64,000 bases of DNA from Charina bottae (GCA_023362775.1 JALMGJ010000004.1:80342798-80406797), one strand, 5' to 3'; counted from the stretch's first letter, positions 24,118 to 34,962 are shown. Notes: generated from the letters alone by a model not told the origin. Translations and numbers: made by a program.

Positions 24118-24378
24118 TATTTCTAATAATATCTAGAACTGGTTATAAAAAGTAAAAACATTTTAAAAATATATTGCAGAACTGTTTCTACCTTCATAGG
24201 TTTATTTTTGTTTCATTTATAAAAGTGTTGATACTTCTAAAGTTCCAGTACTGTGTTGACACTTCTAAAGTTCTCATATTTTATGAGCACATATGAATGC
24301 ACAAAGGACTATTTATGACTGATATTATATTGATTTAAATATTATGGGATTAAAATATGTACTCCCTAACATATTGAA

Positions 24379-24620
24379 CAGGAGTCCCCAATATTTTAGG
24401 ATTGATGAGCACATTTAGGCTTTTGAGAATGTATGGTGAGTGCTTTCACAAAATGGCTGCCACTGGAGAAATTGCCTGTTCACAGAAAAAGTGCTTTATC
24501 TAAAATAAAATTAATAAATATGCTTTCTTTCATTTAAAAGCTTACCTTGGTTTTTTTTTTTTATGAATGGGGTGCTCATCCTAGCAAGGTACTGAATTTC
24601 AGTACATATTATTCAATACA

Positions 24621-24660
<40 letters not shown>

Positions 24661-24704
24661 TTAAAAGGCCTTGGAAATCCATGTGGCTCCCAGAGACATT
24701 CCTG
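24379..24704. mobile_element. Possible hAT remnant containing (ATT)n
   Basis: The left end, caggagtccccaatatttta then gagcacatttaggc and cacaaaatggctgcc, resembles common amniote hAT MITEs. The right end (gagacattcctg) is only roughly complementary and no TSD is seen. A (TTA)n array at about 24622-24660 lies inside. Confidence 0.45.
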
Positions 24705-25307
24705 AAAATAAAGATGATGGTGGTAGCTGTCATTTTGCTTTGCTGAATTGCTTTATTTTTATTGAAATAATCTAATCAAAATGAAAAAATAATGTCAGAC
24801 ATGGACCTTGATGGTCAGAAAGTAATATGACTGAGATAATCTTTTTTGAACTTTTTGTGATCTGGAAAAATAGAAGGAAATATGGGATTGGATTGGGATT
24901 TAATATACACCTTTACTTTGGCAAGTCAGGCAGTTGCCAGATAAATTTACTTCTTGAAATGCTTTGTTGTTTCTGTAATATAGGGTGGTAGGGAACTAAA
25001 GAAAAAAGAATTGTAGTCTGAACATAGTCCATACCTGGTACAGCTCCTGTCCTAAAATATCACAAGACACAAAGTCTTACTACTTACAGCATGTAGACTG
25101 TGGGTTTTTTATACTATGCTGGATGAGAGAATTATCATGAGCAAAAGTTCTTCTGTACAGCAAATACAAGAAAATAAGAAATCAATGAGTGATATATATC
25201 AATCGGAGAGAATATTTGTAGCTCAGGGTAGAACTGTGGAGTCCTTGGTGCTCTCTGAGCCTTGTTGTTTTCTTGCAAACATTTCATTGCCAGGCTAGGC
25301 AACATCT

Positions 25308-26210
25308 TCAGTGTGAAAAGGGAGTGGGACTTGCTCTCTGTTTATATACCCTGGCTTGTCCTGCCTGTGTTGGAGGGGGTGTTGTACTCTCCTTGGTAGT
25401 TCCTTGGCTGGGCTGTTGTTTGCTGCTTGGTTGGTTGACTGAGTTAATAGTTCCTTGATTAGGGTCTATTGTGTTGTTTGATTGCTCCTCTGGTGCTAAT
25501 CTTGGTGTTAATCTTTGCCTATCTGGGTGTTGATTGCTGGCAAGGAGGTGTTCTGGTCTTCTGGCTTTTCTGTTGTCTCTTATGAATGGCATGTAAAAGT
25601 TGTTTACCTCTATGTGTCTGTTGATGGCTGCTTTGTCTGAGTGCCAAGCTTCCTGGAATTCTCTAGCATTTTTGGATTTGGCTTGGTTTAAGATGCTCAC
25701 AGTTTCCCAGTTTAAAGTATGGTTAAGTCTGTCCATGTGTTGTGAGATTAAGGAGTTTTCATCATGTCTTCTGCCTGCTAGTTGGTGTTCATGGATGCGT
25801 TCTGCTAGTCTTCTGCCAGTCTGTCCTACATAGTGGCTGCTACAGTCCTTACACTGTATGTTGTAGATAACTCCTGTTTTTTCTTCTTTGGCTACTGGGT
25901 CTTTTGGGTTCCTTACAATGTTCTGAAGGGTTTTGGTTGGTTTATGTGCTACGGTGATGCCATGTGGTTGTAACAGTCTATTAGTAGTTTCTGAGATGTT
26001 TCTTATGTATGGCAGTGTCATCCTTTTCATAGCTTCTGTTGGTTTTGCTGTGGTGGGTTGAGTGGTCAGGCACTTTTTGATAAAGTTGCGTGGGTATCCA
26101 TTTTGCTGGAAGATGCTATATAAGTGGTCTGTTTCTTTTTCTGGTGTTCTGGGTTGCTGCAGTGCATTTGTGCTCATCTGAATAGTATTCTTACCCAGCT
26201 TAGCCAGCAA
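25308..26210 (-). pseudogene. Penelope-like GIY-YIG endonuclease domain (300 codons, open)
   Basis: This is the C-terminal part of a Penelope polyprotein. The N-terminal third has RTPEKETDHLYSIFQQNGYP, the linker after the RT thumb. The endonuclease starts at G113-V-I-Y116, has two cysteines at 120 and 123, Y127-V-G129, an RLAERIHEH segment at about residues 134-142, and a probable acidic catalytic region in the later REFQEAWHSDK. The family uses this nuclease with its RT for target-primed insertion. The frame is unbroken for 300 codons but the RT is missing, so the copy is not autonomous. The first ATG lies in the inverted-arm junction and is not a genuine start. The C-terminal end overlaps the terminal arm. 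Confidence 0.88.
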
Positions 26211-26280
26211 TCAACACCTAGATAGGCAAAGATTAACACCAAGATTAGCACCAGAGGAGCAATCAAACAACACAATAGAC

Positions 26281-26627
26281 CAGAGCTTTCCAAACTGTGT
26301 GTTGGGACACGTTAGTGTGTCGGCTGCAGTGTCTGGGTGTGTCGCAGCTGCTGCTGCCTCTGAGCCCTGCCAGGATTCCACGCAGGTCCTAGTGCCTGCC
26401 TTGTGCCTTGCTGCCTCCAAACCTGCCCTGCCAGGATTACACACAGGTCCTAGTGCCTGCCTTGTGCCCTGCTGCCTCCAAACCTGCTGTGATTCCGCAC
26501 AGGTCCTAGTGCCTGCCTTGTGCCCTACTGTAAGAGTGTGTCGCAAAATGATGCCCTGCTGTGTGTGTCGCAAAATGATGCATGTCTAAAAAGTGTGTCA
26601 CCAACATGAGAAATTTGGAAAGCTCTG
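26281..26627. mobile_element. GC-rich hAT MITE, member B, nested in Penelope arm
   Basis: Starts cagagctttccaaact, ends aatttggaaagctctg, and is flanked by the perfect 8-bp TSD caatagac (26273-26280 and 26628-26635). The interior holds about three imperfect repeats of a unit containing caggtcctagtgcctgcctt. It has no transposase. It splits the right arm of the Penelope-like element and is therefore younger than that insertion. Confidence 0.95.
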
Positions 26628-27937
26628 CAATAGACTCTAATCAAGGAACTATTAACTCAGTCAATCAACCAAGCAGCAAACAACAGCCCAACCAAGGAAC
26701 TACCAAGAAGAGTACAACACCCCCACCAACACAGGCAGGACAAGCCAGGGTATATAAACAGAGAGCAAGTCCCACTCCCTTTTCGCACTGAAGATGTTGC
26801 CTAGCAGGCAATGAAACGTCTGCAAGAAAACAACAAGGCTCAGAGAGCACCAAGGACTCCACAGTGATATATATGGATGGACATTCCTGTCCTTTTTGCT
26901 CCACTTGTGCATTTTTCATTCTTTTTTTGTGTTTGCCTGACTAGTTGGGTGAGATCTTATTGCCAGTATTGTTTAGATTTGTAATAGTTAGAAGTCTATC
27001 TCCAAAACACATGAGTTTTGCCAATAAAAACACAAAATATGGCCATTTCTGAGTTAGGATAATTTGAAATTCTGCTCCTTTTTGTAATTGCTAATGTTTT
27101 TGCTGGACTTTTTCATCTGTTCCTTTTGGAGAATGAGTATGGATATGAACAAAACCAGATATACACATGCAGCTAACAAATGGATACAGTGCTGTCTATT
27201 ACTACAGGTAGTCCTTGACTTACAACCATCCATTTAGCAACCATTCAAAATTACAATGGCGCTGAAAAAAGTGACTTGTGACTAGTCCTCTAAGTTATGG
27301 CTGTTGCAGTGCCCCCGCAGTCACATGACCAAAATTCAGGTGCTTGGTAGCCCACCTGCACTTACAACCACAGGGGCACTTCAACTCCCCCCAGCCACCT
27401 ATATCCCTCCATCTCTGCCCTTTTGGCTGCCCTGCACTCTGCCTTGCAGGGCAGCAAGTAGCCCCAGAAATGTGCGGCTCTGGGGCTGCTTGCCACACCC
27501 TGGGAAGCTGCAGCCACCCCAGCCCAGTCCCAGCTGCAGTCGCCTTCACCCCCTTGCACTCGGAGCCCCCTACTGCCCTGAGCTCTGCCATCCCAGCACA
27601 CCTTGCCATCTTCCTCCTCCTGCTGCTGACAAGGTGTGCCCAGCCTGGTGCTTCATGCCAAGAAGCAGGGCAGCCAAAAGGCCAAAGATGGGGGGAGATA
27701 GGTGGGTGGGGGAGTTCGAGGCAGTCCCTTACCTTATTGAGGTTCAGGGCTGGAAGGGCCAAGCCTGGAATGGCTTGGATTGGGGCAGATCCTTGGCTAA
27801 TTACCAGTGAAATTCGCTTAATGACAGCAAGGGGAATTGTCGGGATTGCCGTCACTAAACAATGCGGTCATGTGATGTCTCACTTTATGACTGTATCGCT
27901 TAGTGGTGGAAATTCCAGTCCCAATTGTGGTCATTTG

Positions 27938-28533
27938 ATTTCTTCTTTTTTTTATACTTTTTTATTAAGATTTTAAAATATACATAGTTAAAAGTTTGAA
28001 ACGAAACAGAAATAGAAATACAAATCAAAGAAAGGAAGAAAAAAGTGTAGAAAAGCAAAGAAAATAAATAGAAAAATAGAAAAAGATATAGAAATTAGTC
28101 GACTTCCGATCTATCTATGGTCATAGGAATACATAAAAGAATTTTTTTTTACATGCTAGCATTTGATATAATATTCATATACATTTCTTGTCTAATATAT
28201 TTTATTTATATATAATCTAATCATCAAAACCCCATGCAAGCTTTGCTCCACCTGCATTTTGCAAATAGTCCATCAACGGTTTCCACTCTTTAAGATAATA
28301 ACAATTTGAATTTTCTTTTAGTAAACATGTCAATTTATCATTTTCTGCCATATCCATTAATTTTAGCATCCATTCTTGTATTGTTGGTAACGTTTGATTT
28401 TTCCAATTTTGCGCATAAAGAAGTCTTGCTGCTGTAATCATATATTGTGTAATTCTAATAAATTGTTTTTCTGTTTGTACATCTAATAATCCAAGTAAAA
28501 ATATTTCTGGTTTAAATGGAATTCGTGTTTCGC
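27938..28533 (-). pseudogene. L1 LINE ORF2 C-terminus and 3' untranslated region
   Basis: The minus strand encodes KPEIFLLGLLDVQTEKQ, ITAARLLYAQNWKNQTLPTI and EWMLKLMDMAENDKLTCLL, the conserved C-terminal region of vertebrate L1 ORF2. The frame ends at about 28217. It is followed on the minus strand by an A-rich 3' region that appears here as T runs around 27945-27970. The first residues of the open frame (28585-28535) come from the adjoining L2 tail read antisense. The copy is severely 5' truncated. Confidence 0.85.
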
Positions 28534-28580
28534 CCAGAGTCACTTGTTGAGATGGGTGGCTATAGAAATCAAATAAATAA
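28534..28580 (+). mobile_element. L2-like LINE 3' tail inside the Tigger-like element
   Basis: gcccagagtcacttgttgag with atgggtggctatagaaatc and (AAAT)n is the shared L2 3' end. It lies between the L1 and the right terminus of the DNA transposon. Confidence 0.7.
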
Positions 28581-28779
28581 GTCAAGGACTACCTGTATGC
28601 AATCTTAAAACAAAGTGTATTTACCATAATTCTAGTTATAAGTGTCTGTGTGTGTATACTGACCAAGTGTATATGTGACTATGTACACTAACAAAATCTA
28701 ATTCTAATGTATACTAACAGAATTTTTAAACAGTTGATTGAAATCTTTACTCCTTTACTATATAATACAAAGTGTTTGT

Positions 28780-28869
28780 CTTCCTTCCTTCCTTCCTTCC
28801 TTCCTTCCTTCCTTCCTTCCTTCCTTCCTTCCTTCCTTCCTTCCTTCCTTCCTTCCTTCCTTCCTTCCT
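28780..28869. repeat. (TTCC)n microsatellite
   Basis: About 22 pure tetranucleotide units. All reading frames through it are artefacts. Confidence 0.97.
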
Positions 28870-29360
28870 GTTATCAACAGGCTTAGGAATGCTAGCAGCT
28901 TTTCCTGCCTGCCTGCAGCTATATAAAAATTTATTATTCTGCCTCCTTCTGAATTCACTCTTGCCGAGTTCTCTGGCACCTGAACCACCTGGAGTTTCTC
29001 CTTTGCAGCCACTACAGGCCAGGGCTATGTGTTCCTTTCTGCTGACTCTTTTCAGATTCCTTCTTTGGCTTCAGCTGCCTCAGGCTCCTTCCTGGTCTCC
29101 TCTCCCTGGCTGTGGATCATCTGTGTCATGGCTGGCTCACCCTTTGCTTCCTCTGTTCCACATCTCCCCAGTTGCCTTTCACTCTGGCAGCATCTCCTGC
29201 CAAACCTAGAAGAAAACACCCCTTTCTGCTCTGGCTTCTTTTATACTTCTTTCTTTCACAACCTACATGCCAGCTTGCAGGTGATACTAAGAAGTTTAGA
29301 TCCCCCCCCTTTTTTTTTCCTTCCGTAACTGCCTACATGCCTACTGTAAGCTATGCAGAT
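28870..29360. other. GC-richer block, possible LTR or other promoter-bearing repeat
   Basis: The block contains tgcagctatataaaaat (a TATA-like box at 28916-28932) and is richer in C and T than its surroundings. No terminal repeats, primer-binding site or retroviral coding sequence were found. Two overlapping plus-strand open stretches of up to 145 codons have no recognised motif and begin within the microsatellite. Confidence 0.3.
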
Positions 29361-29371
29361 GACAGACAGAC

Positions 29372-29408
<37 letters not shown>
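29361..29408. repeat. (GACA)n/(GA)n microsatellite
   Basis: gacagacaga units pass into a pure GA array. Confidence 0.95.
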
Positions 29409-29410
<2 letters not shown>

Positions 29411-30596
29411 ATTGACCTTGACAGTCGCACGTAACATTTTTCTCTTTCATAGCAGTTCATCTTTCCACAACTACTATCTGTAAAAATGCTTCATTACTAG
29501 TTGTTTATCCTAAAGGCAAAAGTAATTGGAGATATACAGGTGATCCATCTTAGGTACTGGCAAAATGGTATAATTGGGTAAGATAAATAAATAGAAATGA
29601 TGAATACAGTGAATCTCCTTTCTCAGTGTGTACTGCAGTCTCTTCAGACATTCTGGAGAAATCCAAGTTATGTACCAAAATACATCCTCAGCAGTTGTTT
29701 CATGTATTTATTCATACAAAATAGGGGCAGCAATAAAACTATCCCTTTCTAACTGCAGTCCCACAATGTAGTAAATCAGGAGCTAGGAACAGTGATGAGT
29801 GAATCATAAACTAGATTTTTTTCCATTTTCTAATAAACTAACTAGAATTCTTAATCTTATAATTCTTCATATAAATACAATGTCTCTTTTGCTGCCAAGA
29901 TATGGACCAATTAGATATGTGCTAAAAACTCTTTGCCATGGTCTGGTTTCAAGATTAAGATTGCATTTTATTTTTTACAGTGTTCGCTGGAGATTTCAGA
30001 ATTAATTTACTAATTTTAAAAATAACGTTTTAGGAAACATCATATTGCTCAATTTATCATGTTATATTACATTCCAATACTAAATTGATTGTCAGATTTC
30101 AGTAAATTTGTGTCAATCATTCAGAACAAATTACAGTTAGTCACCGGTATATGTACTTCATGATCAATATTGATTTATTATGTGTTGATATCTACATGCT
30201 TTTTGTCCTTTTACATATATTTCCTTCCTCCATTGTTTGTTAGAAGCCATTTTGTTTGTTTGTAATATGTTTTTCCTTAAAATCAATAAAAAAGCTTCGT
30301 ATTTCCACAAAATTAAATATGAACGGCTTGGCTAACTAAGTGTTTTGCTTCTGTGGTTTACAGCTATACTACTGGTGACATTTTAGTAGTATTGTTTGAA
30401 ACAATAGAGAAGAAAAAGCATAGCATTTAAGGATTTTATTAATATTTTCTCTGAGTTATTTGTAGTTGGAAATCACTTTGCAAGCTTGTATTATGATTGG
30501 GGGGGTTGGCATAAACTTTACAAAGTTCCTCTACAAACCATGAACTTCACTGGATCATAATTCAAATAATTGCAGCAAACTTATCACAGTGTAATT
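29409..30596. other. Unique AT-rich sequence
   Basis: No element or coding region recognised. Confidence 0.4.
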
Positions 30597-30775
30597 AAAA
30601 AAAGAAGAAGGGAAGGGAAGGGAAGGGAAGGGAAGGGAAGGGAAGGGAAGGGAAGGGAAGGGAAGGGAAGGGAAGGGAAGGGAAGGAAAGGAAAGGAAAG
30701 GAAAGGAAAGGAAAGGAAAGGAAAGGAAAGGAAAGGAAAGGAAAGGAAAGGAAAGGAAAGGAAAGGAAAGGAAAG
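30597..30775 (+). repeat. Pure purine tract: (GGGAA)n to (GGAAA)n compound microsatellite
   Basis: About 179 uninterrupted purines. The pentamer switches from ggaag-type to gaaag-type units at about 30683. Such mirror-like homopurine DNA can adopt triplex structures (known chemistry; not tested here). Confidence 0.97.
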
Positions 30776-30847
30776 TCCATGTGAACTTGATGACATAATT
30801 AGAAACAAATTTACCCATGGTGACAATGTCAAGAATTTCTCCAAGTA

Positions 30848-30962
30848 GATTTATTTATTTATTTATTTATTATTTTATTTATTTAATTTATTCCCTGCCC
30901 ATCTGCCATACAAGGGACTCTGGGCGGGTTACAATAATTAAAACTTAAAAATTTAAAATACC
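30848..30962 (-). mobile_element. L2-like LINE 3' tail fragment
   Basis: An ATTT-rich stretch followed by ccctgcccatctgccataca and gggactctgggcgggttaca is the inverted L2 3' end. Confidence 0.75.
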
Positions 30963-31834
30963 TTATTTAAAACCATACAAAATATGTGTAAAAAGATGTG
31001 TAAAAATATATCCAAATATAAAATAAAATAAAATAATTTTTTTCCCTTATATATTTTTTGAAAAAGCATACTACATTGTCAAATAATTCTGAATCTGTAT
31101 CCAATTAAACTGTAGCTTTGGGCTCATATAATTGAATGCTTTTTCATACAACAATTTCCCCCATATAGAATCCTAATCCATTCAAGCAGGTCAATCATTC
31201 TGATCTCCTGGGATTTGGTGAGTCCTATCCCCCAAATATCCCCTTTCCCCATTGCTAGCCACTGCATAGTTTCCAGCAGGAAACTTAATCCATTGTGAAA
31301 GGAACACTGTTTCAGGAGCTGCCTTGTACATTCCTCCTAATTGGGGAGGACATGGAACTGGTCTGCCAGTTCTTTGGTATGTATCTTCCTCTAATTTAGG
31401 ATGAATAGTATGATGTGAAGTCACACTGAAGTTGTTATCATTATTGAAACTGGGTGACTATTGGTTGCTGACAGAACTAACATCTCTACCCTGAAAAATG
31501 TTGGTTCTCAATATAATTACTATATGGAAATGGTATAGGAATGCACAAACTCTTTAAATCATCTTAGAAAAAATTATTCTTATTTAGAAGTCGTAGCAAA
31601 GAAATATATCTTTCTGACTTTAGGATGCTCTCCAGCAGAACTATTTATGGGTCATTGGTTCTAGACTCCCTAGCACATTTTCTGCTAAATTCCAATGGCT
31701 TGATTTGAAAGAATTTGAAAGATGGGATTAGAAAAGGAAAAACTTTGCTAGTCACTGAACAAGAACAGCTGAAATTTTAGTGCTAGAAACAATGCAAGAA
31801 CAATGCATTTTGGTTCCTGCACTGGTTGCTGATA
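30963..31834. other. Unique AT-rich sequence
   Basis: No element or coding region recognised. A 77-codon minus-strand open stretch at 31191-31424 has no motif I know. Confidence 0.4.
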
Positions 31835-32052
31835 GGATTCTAGGATTGATCAGGTGCTAATTTTAACCTTTAAAGCCCAACACAGCTCAGCTTCTGTGCT
31901 GCAAATAGTTTCTCCATCCAAATCAGGCAATCTTGTGTGATCATTCTGAAAGGAGCTGTGGTCATTCATATATCTCATTAAATGAAAGAAAAGGGGGATG
32001 CTCCTTCCCAATAGCACCCTCCAGATTATGGAACACCTTGCACCCTGAGATA
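31835..32052 (+). mobile_element. Old L2-like LINE C-terminal fragment
   Basis: Sequence such as ttaacctttaaagcccaaca and agcaccctccagattatgga recalls the TFKALH and APTLWN regions of L2 ORF2 C-termini. It is interrupted by an inverted L2 tail at 32054. Confidence 0.5.
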
Positions 32053-32053
32053 T

Positions 32054-32165
32054 GAATAATAATAATAATAATAATATTTTATTAAATGTATATGCTGCCC
32101 ATTTCCCAGCAACTCTGGGTATTTTACAAATTGTTAAAAACATTAACAAAGAGAAAATACAAAAA
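32054..32165 (-). mobile_element. L2-like LINE 3' tail inserted antisense, with (AAT)n
   Basis: (aat)n then tattaaatgtatatgctgcc, catttcccagcaactctggg and tattttacaaattg form the inverted L2 tail. It splits the older L2 fragment. Confidence 0.65.
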
Positions 32166-33159
32166 ACAAAACAAAAAAGAATAAAGATAACAGAAATGAT
32201 GAAACCAGATGGGAACAAAGAAAAAGGAAGTCTGCATCTTCCTCACCTTTCACTGGCTGTGGAAATCACAATGTCCCATTGTGTCTTTGATGGATCTGGC
32301 TGCATTGTAATTTTGGAATTTCTGTTCTGTTATTTATTGTTTGTATTGTATACCATCCCAAGTTATTGTGTTCTTTGTGAAATGTTACCAGAGGTGTGCA
32401 GAAGTACATAGTATTTGCACTTCTGGTTCTTTCTGAATCTGATTGACTTTGGAAATTATTTTACAGTCTGATTATTTTAAACCTAAAGAAAGGATTTATG
32501 TTCTTTATTTATATTGCTTGATCCCACGTAGTTCAAATAAGAAGACAGTTAGCTTAAATTGAGACATAATTACTGAAGCAATTCACAATTCTTGTTGCTA
32601 ACCTAGACTTATCATGGAAAGAGAAAGCAACTAGGAACAGATGGCAATGTATATATTTCCTTCATTACTATAATAGTTATGCAGGTCAGAAAGCCATTGA
32701 AGAAGAACCACAGAAAAATAGTATAAACCTGAGAAACATTAAGGACAACAAAACTGCCGTAGGCTTTTCTGTTAAAATATCTCAGTTTGCTAAGCACCAG
32801 TCATTTCTATAAGGTATCATTTGGACTTAAATTAGTTTCCTGGTAGCTATCCTATTTAAGCAGATTTCCCAGTTAACCAATGGATGCACCTTTTCTGTTT
32901 ATTGGTTAATGAAATGAGAAGCATATGCTCATTGCTCACAAGGAAAAGCTTTGCTATTTTGAAAGAATTGTGATTAAAAAAACCTGTTCTGTATACAGTA
33001 AGGCAAAAGAGGAGTGTGTGTGTTCACACACAAAAATATATTTTCCACTAACACACCAGTTTAACCACATTCTATGCCTAAGCTTAGATGAATAGAGTTT
33101 TCAAAATCTATTCTGGTTTCATGACATTCAATCCCATTACTCAGGGAAGAATATTGATA
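32166..33159. other. Mostly unique sequence, perhaps the rest of the old L2 at the start
   Basis: The part up to about 32390 may be L2 3' untranslated sequence (tattgtataccatcccaagt recalls the tail). The remainder shows no recognised feature. Confidence 0.35.
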
Positions 33160-34235
33160 CCAATCGAAGAGAAACCTAAAGGGGGACCAGACTATCATCA
33201 TCCTCCCAGCAGACAAAGGCTGAACCATCGTCATTATTGACAGATTGCAATATATACAAAAGGCTAAAGAATTACTTGAAGACAAAGAAACATACACCCT
33301 AGTAAACACCAATCCCATACAGAAACTGGATAACAAGGTAAAAAAAGAACTCTTACTGACCTCACCAAGAAAGGTCAAATCACAACAGAAGAACAGAGAT
33401 GGATGAAAAGCAGTGGACCCACCCTCCCACGCTTCTATGGATGCCCCAAAATACACAAACCTGGCATACTGCTTTGGCCAATTGTATTGTTACCAGGGAC
33501 TTCCACTTACAACATAGCTAAAGAGCTCCCCACTACAGTGCCTCCAGAAAATCAAAGACTTAAAAATAGAAGAAGATGAAATTATGGTGTCATTTGATGT
33601 CATTGCACTCTTGTGCTCAATCCATAGACCCAGCACTAGCGAAAGAATCCATGGCAGCAGTTCTACGAAACACATCCAACCTAGTCAAATACACTAAGAT
33701 AGAAATACCCAGAATCATGGACCTCATCGACCTCTGCCTCATTACCTACTTTCAGTTTGATGGACAAATATACCAACAAATCAAAGGAACACCCATGGGA
33801 TCACCACTTTCAGGGCTCATAGCAGAGATTGTAATGCAGCGTTTAGAAATGATAGCACTTCCACGTATACAACCCAAAGTATGGATCCAGTATGTAGATG
33901 ACACCTTCATCATAATAAAAAAGAAACAACTGGAAGAGACACATGAAACCATCAACAACATCTTCAATGGAATAAAATGCAAAAGGGAAGAAGAAAACAA
34001 CAACACGCTACCCTTCTTGGACATCCTCATCAGTAGAGGAAATGAGGGCATTCTAGAAACACAAGTCTACTGGAAATCTACCCACACTAACCATGTGCTC
34101 CATTACCAAAGCAACAACCTGTTTGGGGGAGTTGGGCAGTCATATAAATTTAAATAATAAATAAATAAATAAATAAACCCAACCTCCCACAAGAGAAGAT
34201 GTGTAAGAACATTTCAGGTTGTTTTAAGTTGCATA
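33160..34235 (+). pseudogene. Penelope-like reverse transcriptase relic
   Basis: The plus strand carries, across several frames, PADKG near the start, RFYGCPKIHKPG at about 33420-33465, then an open region (33576-34157) with IDLCLITYFQFDGQIYQQIK, the GTPMGSPLSGLIAE motif and the catalytic box YVDDTF at 33891-33908. After NNTLPFLDILISRGNEG and QVYWKSTHTNHVLHYQSNN an L2 tail interrupts the frame. Penelope sequence resumes with PTSHKRRCVRT at about 34182. Frameshifts and stops upstream make it non-functional. No GIY-YIG domain follows here, so its 3' part is lost or was replaced by unrelated sequence. Confidence 0.88.
34121..34178 (+). mobile_element. Very short L2-like tail inserted in Penelope RT
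   Basis: tgtttgggggagttgggcag then tcatataaatttaaataa and (ATAA)n is the L2 terminus only. The Penelope reading resumes after it, with a possible duplicated aacc at the junctions. Confidence 0.75.
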
Positions 34236-34286
34236 CGTTTGCTGAAAGAGTCCCTAACACAGTTTTCCTCTAAATTGTTAGGAGCT

Positions 34287-34368
34287 AACCTATGAGTCTG
34301 AAGATACTTTTTACTAATGGTGGCTTTGGAAACAGAACTGAAGATGAATGGGCATTATTGTGCAGTGG
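34287..34368 (+). repeat. Direct repeat, left copy
   Basis: Runs from ctaacctatgagtctgaag through the tttttactaatggtggcttt block to about gggcattattgtgcagtggt. The last 60 bp are nearly identical to 35003-35070. It precedes the RTE fragment. Confidence 0.85.
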
Positions 34369-34375
34369 TAGATAG

Positions 34376-34955
34376 TTTCTGCCTTTTAGGATAAACCATA
34401 AACAGTAAAAGAACAAGCAGTCAAGGAATTTGCCCCAGACTAGCCCTTGGTAGAGCAGCCCTGAAGGCCTTGGAAAATATTCAGATATTCAGATGCCATG
34501 ATGTGTCTGTACCTGCAAAGATCAAAACAGTGCAAGCAATGGTATTACCTGTGACACTCTATGGAAGTGAAAGTTGGATTTTGAAGTAGCAGGATATGAA
34601 GAGATTGATGTTTTTGAACTTTGGTATTGGATAAGACTCCTGAGAATACCATGGACAGCTAAGAAAACAAACAAATGTATCATCAAACAAATCAACCCAG
34701 AGTTCTCTTAGGGCACAAATTATCCTACTTCAGACACATTATGTGAAGCCTAGCTCTCTGGAGAAGTATTTAATGCTGGAAAAGGTAGAAGGAAAGGGAA
34801 GAATAGAAAGATTAGCAGCAAGGTGGATCACTCAGTTACATTGGTGAGGGGTGTGTCATTGGAAGACTTGAAAGACGAAGCTAGGGACAGATTGTCATGG
34901 AGAAAATCTATGTGGTTGCTATGAGTCAACATCAGCTTGATGGCATATAATCATA
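34376..34955 (+). pseudogene. RTE/Bov-B-like LINE 3' fragment
   Basis: Degraded coding sequence recalls the RTE C-terminal region: LALGRAALK, a VQAMVLPVTLYGSESW-like stretch across frames, a LRIPWTA-like motif, and the sfGHIM-type region at about 34730. It ends tcaacatcagcttgatggca then tataatcatatcag, an RTE-type terminus. Many stops are present. It is related to the fragment at 57085-57370. Confidence 0.75.
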
Positions 34956-34962
34956 TCAGATC

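Larger units (their letters stand above)
25200..26862 (-). mobile_element. Penelope-like element with inverted arms and GIY-YIG domain
   Basis: Two inverted arms (25234-25541 and 26203-26862 minus a nested hAT) of about 305-308 bp flank a unique core. The left arm carries a further 34 bp (25200-25233) that the right arm lacks. The whole is bounded by agtgatatatat at 25188-25199 and 26863-26874, a 12-bp TSD. Published Penelope insertions show inverted or tandem terminal repeats with a one-sided extension of about this size. The reverse transcriptase is missing, so this is a 5'-truncated insertion. Confidence 0.88.
27205..28595. mobile_element. Tigger-like foldback DNA transposon with nested insertions
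   Basis: Termini caggtagtccttgac and gtcaaggactacctg are perfect inverted repeats flanked by TA on both sides (27203-27204, 28596-28597), as in Tc1/mariner-Tigger elements. A second inverted pair, about 27380-27450 against 27655-27720 (aactccccc ... ttttggctgccctgc), makes the GC-rich core a foldback. An L1 piece and an L2 tail separate the right end from the rest. The long open frames through the core (up to 210 codons) reflect GC richness and are not genes. Confidence 0.82.

Noticed and set aside
27304..27976. Long overlapping open frames (168-210 codons) on both strands, as if a host gene
   Set aside because: They lie in the GC-rich foldback core of a Tigger-like element, overlap in several frames, and contain no recognisable domain. 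Stop-poor GC-rich DNA explains them.
28738..29012. Frames rich in FLPS or RKEG
   Set aside because: Translations of the (TTCC)n microsatellite. The downstream part is unsupported.
30555..30848. Open frames of repeated KGREGK or FPFLS residues
   Set aside because: Translations of the homopurine microsatellite on each strand.
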